Below the pieces are notes generated by a model. The model searched no databases, was not told where the DNA came from, and saw nothing but the letters and a program-made list of their open reading frames with translations. Below are positions 1-6,003 of a stretch of DNA of 7,421 bases, piece by piece (position 1 is the first letter of the stretch; every line of letters starts with the position of its first letter). Source of the stretch: Prevotella sp. (lineage in GTDB: Bacteria > Bacteroidota > Bacteroidia > Bacteroidales > Bacteroidaceae); contig JAFRMM010000221.1 in assembly GCA_017430675.1 (NCBI GenBank), positions 1 through 7,421 on the forward strand, in the 5' to 3' direction. The translations under genes were made by a program, and so were the position numbers.

Positions 1-461
1 CCATCGGCATCGGCGCAGGGCAGCAGAGCCGTATCCACTGTACCCGTCTGGCTGGCAACAAGGCCGACATCTGGTGGCTGCGACAGCATCCGAAGGTGAT
101 GGACCTGCCCTTCGTGGATGGTATCCGCCGTGCTGACCGCGATAACACCATCGACGTGTATATCTCTGAGGACGAGCACGACGACGTGCTCCGCGACGGT
201 GCCTGGCAGCAGTTCTTCAAGACACAGCCCGAGGTGCTGACGATGGAGGAGAAGAAAGCGTGGATCGCCCAGAACACGAAGGTGGCACTTGGTTCTGATG
301 CCTTCTTCCCCTTCGGCGACAATATCGAGCGCGCCCACAAGAGCGGTGTGGAGTTCATCGCCCAGGCTGGTGGCTCCGTGCGCGATGATCATGTCATCAT
401 GACCTGTGACAAATACGGTATCGCCATGGCGTTCACTGGCGTCAGACTTTTCCACCATTAA
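1..461 (+). CDS. purH: AICAR transformylase (phosphoribosylaminoimidazolecarboxamide formyltransferase), C-terminal part
   Basis: Partial gene: the reading frame is open from base 3 and its start lies left of the window. It ends at TAA 459-461, leaving about 152 residues. The enzyme transfers a formyl group from 10-formyl-tetrahydrofolate to AICAR, giving FAICAR, the penultimate step of IMP synthesis in the cytoplasm. Visible family blocks are GAGQQSRIHCTRLAGNKAD near the left edge, SDAFFPFGDNIERA, GGSVRDDHVI and the terminal TGVRLFHH. The WWLRQHP stretch and the LFHH ending resemble the stand-alone transformylase of clostridia and Bacteroidales more than the classical bifunctional PurH. That assignment is from memory, and the missing N-terminus prevents checking for a fused IMP cyclohydrolase domain. 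The symbol purH is therefore used loosely. A decamer repeat array starts immediately after the stop codon. A small gene on the same strand follows 70 bp downstream and may be co-transcribed. Confidence 0.93.
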   Translation, partial: IGIGAGQQSRIHCTRLAGNKADIWWLRQHPKVMDLPFVDGIRRADRDNTIDVYISEDEHDDVLRDGAWQQFFKTQPEVLTMEEKKAWIAQNTKVALGSDAFFPFGDNIERAHKSGVEFIAQAGGSVRDDHVIMTCDKYGIAMAFTGVRLFHH

Positions 462-526
462 ACTAGGATTGCCTAGGATTTCCTAGGATTGCCTAGGACT
501 GCCTAGGATTTCCTAGATTATCTAAG
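462..526 (+). repeat. CCTAGG decamer tandem array 1
   Basis: About seven units of a 10-bp repeat, consensus CCTAGG-ATTK. Cores start at 462 (ACTAGG), 472, 482, 492 and 502 (all CCTAGG), then 512 (CCTAGA) and about 521 (TCTAAG). Spacing is exactly 10 bp up to 512 and then shifts by one. Edge units are degenerate and central ones perfect. The linkers are ATTG, ATTT, ATTG, ACTG and ATTT. The array begins directly after the TAA of the transformylase gene and ends 6 bp before the ATG of the 63-residue gene, so it fills almost the whole gap. The core is a perfect palindrome. The strand given is the orientation in which the consensus is written. Related arrays lie at 4627, 5950 and 7270. Confidence 0.9.
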
Positions 527-531
527 TAACT

Positions 532-723
532 ATGGACGATTTTCAGCATATCCTCGAAAACGGCATCAACTTCGGACGTGGAGGTGACAAGCCGAAAGAC
601 GATGGCAAGGTAAAGACCAAGGCCAAGAAGAAGCAGTATATCACTGGCGCTCACGGTAGCGGCTCTGCACGGCAGAAGGCCAAATACCGTGAACAGCGGG
701 CTAATCGCCACAAGAAAGGGTGA
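532..723 (+). CDS. Small lysine-rich basic protein, 63 aa, function unknown
   Basis: I do not recognise a family. The N-terminal 20 or so residues (MDDFQHILENGINFGRGGDK) are mixed and slightly acidic. Residues 20-35 are rich in Lys with the run KTKAKKK. The C-terminus is basic too, with ARQKAKYREQRANRHKKG. There is no signal peptide, membrane segment or cysteine, so it is presumably cytoplasmic. The charge pattern would suit binding to RNA, the ribosome or DNA, but that is inference. The start at 532 is the only sensible ATG and lies 6 bp after the decamer array, with no Shine-Dalgarno and no A-rich leader. The codons look ordinary for the region (many GGC, AAG, CGT). A 72-residue frame on the opposite strand covers the same DNA, but it runs through the repeat array and is judged a shadow. 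The gene may depend on the purine gene upstream for transcription. Confidence 0.65.
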   Translation: MDDFQHILENGINFGRGGDKPKDDGKVKTKAKKKQYITGAHGSGSARQKAKYREQRANRHKKG

Positions 724-777
724 TCAGGCGACGACAGATGGAATCTGCAAACAATTCTCAAATTTTTTCCTGATTTC

Positions 778-808
778 TTGGAAAGACGGATAAAAACGAC
801 TATCTTTG
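778..808 (+). promoter_or_regulatory. Bacteroidota-type promoter for the GH53 galactanase gene
   Basis: TATCTTTG at 801-808 matches the TAnnTTTG -7 element of the Bacteroidota housekeeping sigma factor. A TTG at 778-780 lies 20 bp upstream, in the range expected for the -33 element (TTTG-like). Transcription would start near 813-816, leaving a leader of about 25 nt that is A-rich and lacks a Shine-Dalgarno, ahead of the ATG at 840. No operator or repeat is visible around it. The elements are seen directly; the start site is inferred. Confidence 0.75.
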
Positions 809-839
809 CAGACAGAAATAAACTAACACTAATGATAAT

Positions 840-2108
840 ATGAAACGATTCAGACTACTTTTAGCCTCAGCCCTGCTCTTTGGCCTGACATCAACTGATG
901 CCCAGAAATACGTGGGCGGCGATATCTCGCTGTTACCCACCTATGAGGAACATGGCGCCAACTACATGGACCAGGACGGCCAGCCCATCAGCGACATGCT
1001 TACTTTTCTGAAAGAACAAGGTTGGAATACGATGCGTGTACGACTGTTCGTGGATCCCAGTCTGGCCTCTGACGAAGCAAAGGGCCAAGGCGTTCGCCAG
1101 GATCTGGAATATGTGAAGGCCTTCGGCAAGCGTATCAAGGAGGCAGGTCTGAAGTTCATGCTCGATTTCCATTACAGCGACACGTGGGCAGACCCCGGCC
1201 AACAGGGTACACCTACCTCTTGGACTCCTGCTCCCAATGAGAATACGCTCCCCATCGAAGAGATTGTCTATCAATATACCAAGGAATGCCTGGAAGCCCT
1301 TGTGGCAGCCGGAGCCACTCCCGACTTTATCCAAACGGGCAATGAGATCTCTTTCGGTATGTTGTGGGACAGCGGCTGCAAGGTGGATGCCAACAGCGAC
1401 TGGAATGACTATAAGGATGACAACTGGGATCGTTTCTCAACTGTACTGAAGAATGCCAGCAAGGCCTGTCGTGAGGTGTGTCCAGAGGCCAAGATCATCA
1501 TCCATACGGAGCAGTGCGCCAACAACCCCACGCTCGATGTGGCCTTCTTCAAGCATATCGAGAAGTATGAGATCGACTATGATATCATCGGCACGTCGTA
1601 CTATCCTTATTATAAAGGTCCCATCTCAAACCTCGACAAAGGCTTGAAAGAGTTGGAGACCAACTTCCCTGACAAACAGATCATGGTGGTGGAGACGGGA
1701 TGCGCCTACCACTGGGCCGTGGGCGACCAAGACCAAGGCTACCCCACCACCTACGAAGGTCAGCGCCAATTTACAGAAGACCTCATCACCATGCTGAACA
1801 AGCATGCCAACGTAAACGGTCTCTTCTGGTGGTTCCCTGAGGCCAACGAATACGGGCTTGACTGGGACACCCAGCGCGTGACTGACGGCTGGTATAACGC
1901 AGGGCTCTTCGACAACGAGACAGGCCGCGCCCTCCCTGCCCTCTATGAGTTGAAGAATTTCAACGATGGCGGCACAGACATTGGAGCCATCAGACAGGAA
2001 AGAAAAAAAGATGATGCCTGGTTTAACCTCAAAGGCAACATGCTTAACGGTAAACCAGGCACCAGCGGATTATATATCAATCATGGTCAGAAACTCATCG
2101 TCAGATAG
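840..2108 (+). CDS. Secreted arabinogalactan endo-beta-1,4-galactanase, glycoside hydrolase family 53
   Basis: A 422-residue protein that should cleave beta-1,4-galactan side chains of pectin (type I arabinogalactan). Residues 1-21 form a signal peptide with a likely cut after TDA21. No lipobox cysteine is present. The TIM-barrel domain spans about residues 24-375. Family marks are GGDIS at 26-30, MRVRLF at 65-70 and DFHYSDTWADPGQQ at 109-122. TGNEIS holds the likely acid/base Glu169, VVETG the likely nucleophile Glu285, and FWW lies at 329-331. The last 32 residues lie beyond the barrel and carry FNLKGN and GLYINHGQKLIVR, a short tail seen on many Prevotella secreted proteins. The gene has its own promoter. 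No SusC/SusD pair or other carbohydrate gene is in the window, so a polysaccharide utilisation locus is not evident here. The stop lies 10 bp from that of the convergent tolC-like gene. The family call is firm; the exact substrate preference is inferred. Confidence 0.95.
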   Translation: MKRFRLLLASALLFGLTSTDAQKYVGGDISLLPTYEEHGANYMDQDGQPISDMLTFLKEQGWNTMRVRLFVDPSLASDEAKGQGVRQDLEYVKAFGKRIKEAGLKFMLDFHYSDTWADPGQQGTPTSWTPAPNENTLPIEEIVYQYTKECLEALVAAGATPDFIQTGNEISFGMLWDSGCKVDANSDWNDYKDDNWDRFSTVLKNASKACREVCPEAKIIIHTEQCANNPTLDVAFFKHIEKYEIDYDIIGTSYYPYYKGPISNLDKGLKELETNFPDKQIMVVETGCAYHWAVGDQDQGYPTTYEGQRQFTEDLITMLNKHANVNGLFWWFPEANEYGLDWDTQRVTDGWYNAGLFDNETGRALPALYELKNFNDGGTDIGAIRQERKKDDAWFNLKGNMLNGKPGTSGLYINHGQKLIVR

Positions 2109-2118
2109 ATCTTAGAGT

Positions 2119-3483
2119 TTAGAAATTCATGTCCCTACCTCGATAGAACTCTATGAGCGCATGCTGGTAGAGGTTCTCGTAACGGGCCTGAACGAGGTCT
2201 GACTCCGACTTCAGGTAGTTGTTCTTCGACTCGTTGAACTCCGTGATGGTAGCCTTGCCGTTCTCATACTTCGCCTGCATCAGTTGGAAGGCATCCTTCG
2301 AACTCTGCAGGGCCTCCTCAGAAGAACGTTCCTTCGACAGCGCATTCTGGGCATTGTAATACACCTGCTGAATCTCCTTATAGAGCGTCTTCTTCGTATT
2401 GTCGAGTTGCAACTGCTGGTTCTCCAGATCAATCCGTGCACTGCGGATGTTGTTGCGTGTCTGGAAGCGGTTGAAGATGGGGATGCTCAGGTTCAGGCCG
2501 ATATACTGGCTGAAATTATTCTTCAACTGCTTGCCAAAGCCATCCGAGGGGAAGCCCGAGGTGGTGTAATAGTTCGTACTCAAACCACCACTCAACGAGA
2601 GGGACGGATAGTTGGCTGCCTGTGCAATCTTGATGCTGTGCTCAGAACCCCTCAGTCTCAGTTGCTGGGAGACAATCTCCGGCTTCACGCCCAGTGCCTC
2701 GGCATAGATCTGGTCTGGGGTGATCAGTCTGTCTAGTCCCACTAGCCCCGTTAGTTCGTCCAGACTAGGTTTGACGATACTGAATCCCTCTGGCGTGGGG
2801 AGTTCGAGCAACTGTGTGAGGTTCAGGACAGCCAGACGGGTGTTGTTCTCGGCCTGTGTGGCAGTGAGTTTGCTATTTGCCAGAGTAGCCTTTTGCTGGG
2901 AGAGTTCCGCCTCCGCTGCCTTGCCATTATTGACAAAGGCCTGCAGACGGGTGACCTGAGCAGAGTCGATCTCTATCTGGCGACGCGCCACATCAGCGAT
3001 CTCCATGTCATAGAGAATCTGTACGTAAGCCTCTGCCACCTGCATACGGATATCATTCTTCGCCTTCTCGAGATCGGCTGTGGCAACCTCCAGGTTCAAC
3101 TTGTCCAGTTTGATCTGATTAGGAATCTGGAAACCCGTGAAGAGCGGCACGCTGGTGCCAAGCGAGAGCGATGTACTACTCGTATTCGTGTTGGTATAGG
3201 TGTTATCTGCCGTCAAACCACGTCCAAAGGAGAAATTCTGTCCCATGGAGGCACTGAGGTCTGGCAGACGGGAGTTCTTCGACGTCGAGAGTTGGAGTTC
3301 CCTCTGGCGGCACTGGTTCTCCTGCTGCTTGATGCTGATGTTATGCTCTACGGCATAGTCACAGCACTCACGCAGACTCCACTGATGGGGCTGAGCCCCT
3401 AAAGGTAAAAGGGTAAGAAGGTAAAAAGGTAAAACCTTTACCCTCCCTTGAACCTTCATTGAATATATTGACTTCATCATCAT
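2119..3483 (-). CDS. TolC-family outer-membrane efflux channel
   Basis: A 454-residue outer-membrane factor, the exit duct of the tripartite exporter encoded upstream. The fold is the usual internal duplication of two OEP repeats. The first begins near WSLRECCDYAVEHN (residues 35-48) and the second near the YAEALGVKPEIVSQQLRLRGSE region. Each has long Gln/Ala-rich helices and a beta-strand segment, with PLFTG and IPIFNR as typical strand turns. Residues about 10-30 form a signal peptide cut after LGA30, and its hydrophobic core is encoded by an 8-bp tandem repeat (3401-3432). Three ATG codons in a row (residues 1-3) and another at residue 9 make the exact start uncertain. The first, 5 bp after the adaptor's stop and behind a purine-rich AAAAAG, is chosen. 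It is the last gene of the operon and the only junction without a CCTAGG array. There is no N-terminal lipid-attachment cysteine. Confidence 0.93.
   Translation of the reverse strand: MMMKSIYSMKVQGRVKVLPFYLLTLLPLGAQPHQWSLRECCDYAVEHNISIKQQENQCRQRELQLSTSKNSRLPDLSASMGQNFSFGRGLTADNTYTNTNTSSTSLSLGTSVPLFTGFQIPNQIKLDKLNLEVATADLEKAKNDIRMQVAEAYVQILYDMEIADVARRQIEIDSAQVTRLQAFVNNGKAAEAELSQQKATLANSKLTATQAENNTRLAVLNLTQLLELPTPEGFSIVKPSLDELTGLVGLDRLITPDQIYAEALGVKPEIVSQQLRLRGSEHSIKIAQAANYPSLSLSGGLSTNYYTTSGFPSDGFGKQLKNNFSQYIGLNLSIPIFNRFQTRNNIRSARIDLENQQLQLDNTKKTLYKEIQQVYYNAQNALSKERSSEEALQSSKDAFQLMQAKYENGKATITEFNESKNNYLKSESDLVQARYENLYQHALIEFYRGRDMNF
3401..3432 (-). repeat. 8-bp tandem repeat (TTACCTTT) inside the tolC-like signal peptide
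   Basis: Four contiguous octamers on the + strand: AAAGGTAA, AAGGGTAA, GAAGGTAA and AAAGGTAA (consensus RARGGTAA). On the coding strand they read as TTACCTTY-like units. They encode residues 18-28 of the TolC-like protein (LPFYLLTLLPL), the hydrophobic core of the signal peptide. A perfect 6-bp inverted repeat, GGTAAA-acc-TTTACC, lies at the right end (about 3428-3442). On the coding strand the unit has no stop codon in any frame, while the opposite strand carries TAA in every unit. Confidence 0.8.
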
Positions 3484-3488
3484 TCTTT

Positions 3489-4601
3489 TTACTTTTCGTC
3501 ATCGTCTGTGATAATCTCAGGACCACGTACCTTGTCCTTGGCAGTGATACCCTTCTTGATCTCGATGTTCACACCGTCAGAGAGGCCAGTGGTGACCTGG
3601 GTACGCTCGTAGGTCTTATTCTTACCCTCACCCTTGATAATATAGACGAAGGTGGAGTCGCCGCTGAACTCGATGGCACTCTCCGGGATGCTGAGGGCTT
3701 TTGTGACAGAGGCCAGCACAATCTCCGCATTGGCACTGTAGCCAGAGCGGATCTTACCGCCCTCCGCGAGTTTGACGGCGGCCTTGATCTCAAACTGGTT
3801 GGCACCGTTTGATTCCACAGCCTTCGGAGAGATATACTCCAAAGAGGCGTCGAACTTCAGGTCCTGCAGGGCGCCGATGGTGATCTTCATATTCATGCCA
3901 TTCACCAACTGTCCCACCTCCGTCTCGTCGATATTCCCACGGAAGATCAGGTCGTTCATGTTTGCCACGGAGGCGATTGTCGTACCGTCATTGAAGGTAT
4001 TCGAGAGGATCACCGAGTTACCTACCTTCACGGGGATGTCGAGGATCACGCCAGAGATCGTGGAGCGGATGAGCGTCGAGGATGCCTTGGCATTCGACTG
4101 TGACACACCATCGCGCACCACCTGCAGGGCATCGATGGCGGCAGCCTTCTCCTCCTTTGCCTGACGCAAGGCCTGACGGCTCTTGTCGAACTCATCGTCA
4201 GAGACCAGTTTCTGGTTGTGGAGGTTCTCTTCACGGTTGTAATCCACCTGAGCCTGTTGCAGGTTGATCTCTGCCAGTCGCACGCGGCTCTCTGCTGACG
4301 ACAGCGACCCCATGTCAGGAATCACCTTCACCTTGGCAATCACGTCACCAGCATTCACATAGTCACCTGGTTCCTTGTAGAGGTCGGTGATGATACCAGA
4401 GATCTGGGGCTTCACGTTCACCTCGTTACGAGGTTCGATCTTTCCTGTGATGATCGTTGTCTTCTGGATGTCCTCCGTCTTAGGGGTAAACTCGTTATAG
4501 ACAACTTCCTTGGGCTGGCTCTTCTGCCAGAGGAACACGAATGTTCCGATGAAAATCAGCGCAATAATCGCTGCGATGATCAGTTTTGAATACTTCTTCA
4601 T
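3489..4601 (-). CDS. Periplasmic adaptor (membrane fusion protein, HlyD/MacA type)
   Basis: A 370-residue adaptor that should link the inner-membrane ABC permeases to the TolC-like channel. Residues 7-24 are one N-terminal membrane anchor after MKKYSK, with no lipobox cysteine. The first lipoyl half spans about residues 53-91 (GKIEPRNEV to DVIAKV). An alpha-helical hairpin follows at about 100-166, rich in Ala, Gln, Glu and Arg, and the second lipoyl half is near 175-198 (STISGVILDIPVKVGNSVI). Beta-barrel and membrane-proximal domains follow. The hairpin tip carries R123, L127 and S134, spaced exactly as the R-x3-L-x6-S motif known in AcrA-type adaptors to contact TolC. The C-terminus ends in the acidic DDDEK. 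The start at 4601 follows an A-rich leader (about 4602-4626) without a Shine-Dalgarno. It is separated from the upstream permease by decamer array 2 and from the downstream tolC-like gene by only 5 bp. Confidence 0.94.
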   Translation of the reverse strand: MKKYSKLIIAAIIALIFIGTFVFLWQKSQPKEVVYNEFTPKTEDIQKTTIITGKIEPRNEVNVKPQISGIITDLYKEPGDYVNAGDVIAKVKVIPDMGSLSSAESRVRLAEINLQQAQVDYNREENLHNQKLVSDDEFDKSRQALRQAKEEKAAAIDALQVVRDGVSQSNAKASSTLIRSTISGVILDIPVKVGNSVILSNTFNDGTTIASVANMNDLIFRGNIDETEVGQLVNGMNMKITIGALQDLKFDASLEYISPKAVESNGANQFEIKAAVKLAEGGKIRSGYSANAEIVLASVTKALSIPESAIEFSGDSTFVYIIKGEGKNKTYERTQVTTGLSDGVNIEIKKGITAKDKVRGPEIITDDDEK

Positions 4602-4626
4602 AATTATATTGTTTTTTTATTTGTTT

Positions 4627-4674
4627 CTAGATATTCTAGGTATTCCTAGGATGGCCTAGGATAGCCTAGGATTA
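4627..4674 (+). repeat. CCTAGG decamer tandem array 2
   Basis: Five cores: TTCTAG ending at 4630, TCTAGG at 4635, and CCTAGG at 4645, 4655 and 4665. The last four are spaced exactly 10 bp; the outer one is degenerate and slightly out of phase. The linkers are TATT, ATGG, ATAG and ATTA. The final linker supplies the TAA stop (complement of 4672-4674) of the permease gene. In the direction of transcription (- strand) the order is stop codon, array, A-rich leader, adaptor ATG. Orientation matches arrays 1, 3 and 4. Confidence 0.88.
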
Positions 4675-5925
4675 CTCATCCCTCATCGCATCCACGGGCT
4701 TGATGCTCATGGCCCTGGCGGCTGGGGCCAAGCCAGCGAGCACGCCCATGGCCGACACCATGAGGGCTGCGAAGATGGCCGTCCAGAAGCCTACTTGGAA
4801 ATGGGTGGTGATGATGCCGTCCTCCATGCTGTTCATCTCCAGCATTTGGAGGATCATCACGCCGAAGAGGATGCCACTCATACCCGCGACCAGTGTCAGC
4901 ACAATACTTTCAGATATAATCTGCGAGAGGATCATCTTGGGCGTGGCACCTATGGCTCGGCGGATGCCTATCTCCGTGGTTCGCTCACGCACAGTGACCA
5001 TCATGATGTTCGACACACCGATAGCACCTGCCAGGAGGGTTCCAAGACCCACAAGCCAGATGAGGAAGTTGACACCCTTCATGAGATTGTCGAACATCTG
5101 GAATATCAGTTCTGTATTCATCACCATCGCACCCTGCTCATCGGCGGGGTCCACATAGTGGGCCCTGGCCACCGTCTCACGGATACGATCGGTAATCGTA
5201 CTCATCACGATATTACCACGACCTGTAGCGGCTATCATATCGACCTGGTTACCACGATTAAACATGGCCTGCATCAGTGTCAGTGGCAGGGTGATTTTCT
5301 CCTCAGCACGTCCGTTAATGTTGATACCACCAGTAGCATAATCCACGCCCACCACCTCGAAATAGGTAGAATCCACGCGGATCTTCTTGCCACAGGGGTC
5401 ACCTCCCCCCTTGAAGAGATCTTTATACACCTTCTTACCGATGACACACACCTTACGCTGCTCACGGATGTCCATCTCATTGAGGTAGCGGCCATAGTAC
5501 ATCTTTGGTTGGATGACGTTTGCCAGTTCGGGGATGGTGCCCTGGATGCGGGGCGTCGTCTTCTGGTCGCCATAGTAGGCAGTGTTTCCACTTCGCCAAC
5601 CAGAGAAGATGACAGGTACCACGTTCTCGAGTTCTGGCACGCGCTGCTTCAGTCGCTCGACATCCTTATAGTCCATCTCCCACCAGCGACCCTTACGGAA
5701 GCCCTTATAGGGTTTGGTGGTCTGCTGGGCCCATATCATGACGGTGTTCTGAGCGAAGCCCTCGAAGTTCTTGTCGAGCATCTCCTTCATAGCCATGCCA
5801 CCACCCATGAGACCTATGAGCATGAACACACCCCAGAACACTCCGAATCCCGTGAGGAACGAGCGCGCCTTATTGCGCGTCAGCGTGTCGAGGATCTCTC
5901 TGTAAGTATCGATATCTAGTCTCAT
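4672..5925 (-). CDS. MacB/FtsX-family ABC transporter permease, second of two
   Basis: A 417-residue inner-membrane permease of the mechanotransmission type. It has four predicted membrane helices, at about 23-46, 286-311, 333-359 and 380-402. A large MacB-like periplasmic domain of roughly 240 residues lies between the first two. After helix 2 comes the conserved cytoplasmic ERTTEIGIRRAIGATP (314-329), the FtsX-family coupling segment. The C-terminus is IKPVDAMRDE. There is no ATPase domain, unlike E. coli MacB, where ATPase and permease are fused, so it must use the separate ATPase encoded upstream. It is clearly related to but different from the other permease, with the same topology and different periplasmic sequence, which suggests a heterodimer (inference). 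The ATG at 5925 follows the A-rich leader AAAAAATAAGAAAAAGATTAAG. The gene sits between decamer arrays 3 and 2, and its stop codon comes from the end of array 2. The exported substrate is unknown. Confidence 0.93.
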   Translation of the reverse strand: MRLDIDTYREILDTLTRNKARSFLTGFGVFWGVFMLIGLMGGGMAMKEMLDKNFEGFAQNTVMIWAQQTTKPYKGFRKGRWWEMDYKDVERLKQRVPELENVVPVIFSGWRSGNTAYYGDQKTTPRIQGTIPELANVIQPKMYYGRYLNEMDIREQRKVCVIGKKVYKDLFKGGGDPCGKKIRVDSTYFEVVGVDYATGGININGRAEEKITLPLTLMQAMFNRGNQVDMIAATGRGNIVMSTITDRIRETVARAHYVDPADEQGAMVMNTELIFQMFDNLMKGVNFLIWLVGLGTLLAGAIGVSNIMMVTVRERTTEIGIRRAIGATPKMILSQIISESIVLTLVAGMSGILFGVMILQMLEMNSMEDGIITTHFQVGFWTAIFAALMVSAMGVLAGLAPAARAMSIKPVDAMRDE

Positions 5926-5949
5926 AATCTTAATCTTTTTCTTATTTTT

Positions 5950-6003
5950 TAGGTCTTCCTAGGATTGCCTAGGATTTCCTAGGGTTTCCTAGGATTGTCT
6001 AAT
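5950..6003 (+). repeat. CCTAGG decamer tandem array 3
   Basis: Four perfect CCTAGG cores start at 5958, 5968, 5978 and 5988, exactly 10 bp apart, with linkers ATTG, ATTT and GTTT between them and ATTG after the last. Decayed units flank them: TTAGG at about 5949-5953 and TCTAAT at 5998-6003. The right-hand decayed unit is in phase, and its CTA (5999-6001) is the complement of the TAG stop codon of the upstream permease gene, so repeat and gene overlap. An A-rich leader (about 5926-5950 on the - strand) separates the array from the next ATG. Confidence 0.9.

Noticed and set aside
462..526. CRISPR array reading of the decamer repeats
   Set aside because: Units are 10 bp with 4-bp conserved linkers and no unique spacers, so it is a simple tandem repeat.
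493..711. 72-residue reading frame on the - strand opposite the small lysine-rich gene
   Set aside because: It ends inside the CCTAGG array and lacks a plausible upstream region; the + strand gene fits the local strand and codon pattern better. It is most likely a shadow.
735..769. CAGAT-GGA-ATCTG hairpin (735-747) followed by a T-run near 763-769 as a terminator of the small gene
   Set aside because: The stem is only 5 bp and the T-run starts about 16 nt later, so it does not qualify as a convincing intrinsic terminator.
832..843. Mini-ORF ATG ATA ATA TGA whose stop overlaps the galactanase start (ATGA)
   Set aside because: Three codons with no initiation signal in an AT-rich leader; readily explained by chance.
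2091..2120. AAACTC ... GAGTTT inverted repeat spanning the convergent stops of the GH53 and tolC-like genes, as a bidirectional terminator
   Set aside because: A 6-bp stem with an 18-nt loop and no T-run on either side is weak and could be chance. The convergent 10-bp gap still implies termination nearby, perhaps factor-dependent.
2731..2770. Cluster of three CTAG and one TTAG within the tolC-like gene, possibly a decayed decamer array
   Set aside because: Spacing is 9, 9 and 14 bp rather than 10, and it follows Leu CTA codons in a Leu-rich coding stretch (ELTGLVGLDRL). Codon choice explains it better than the repeat.
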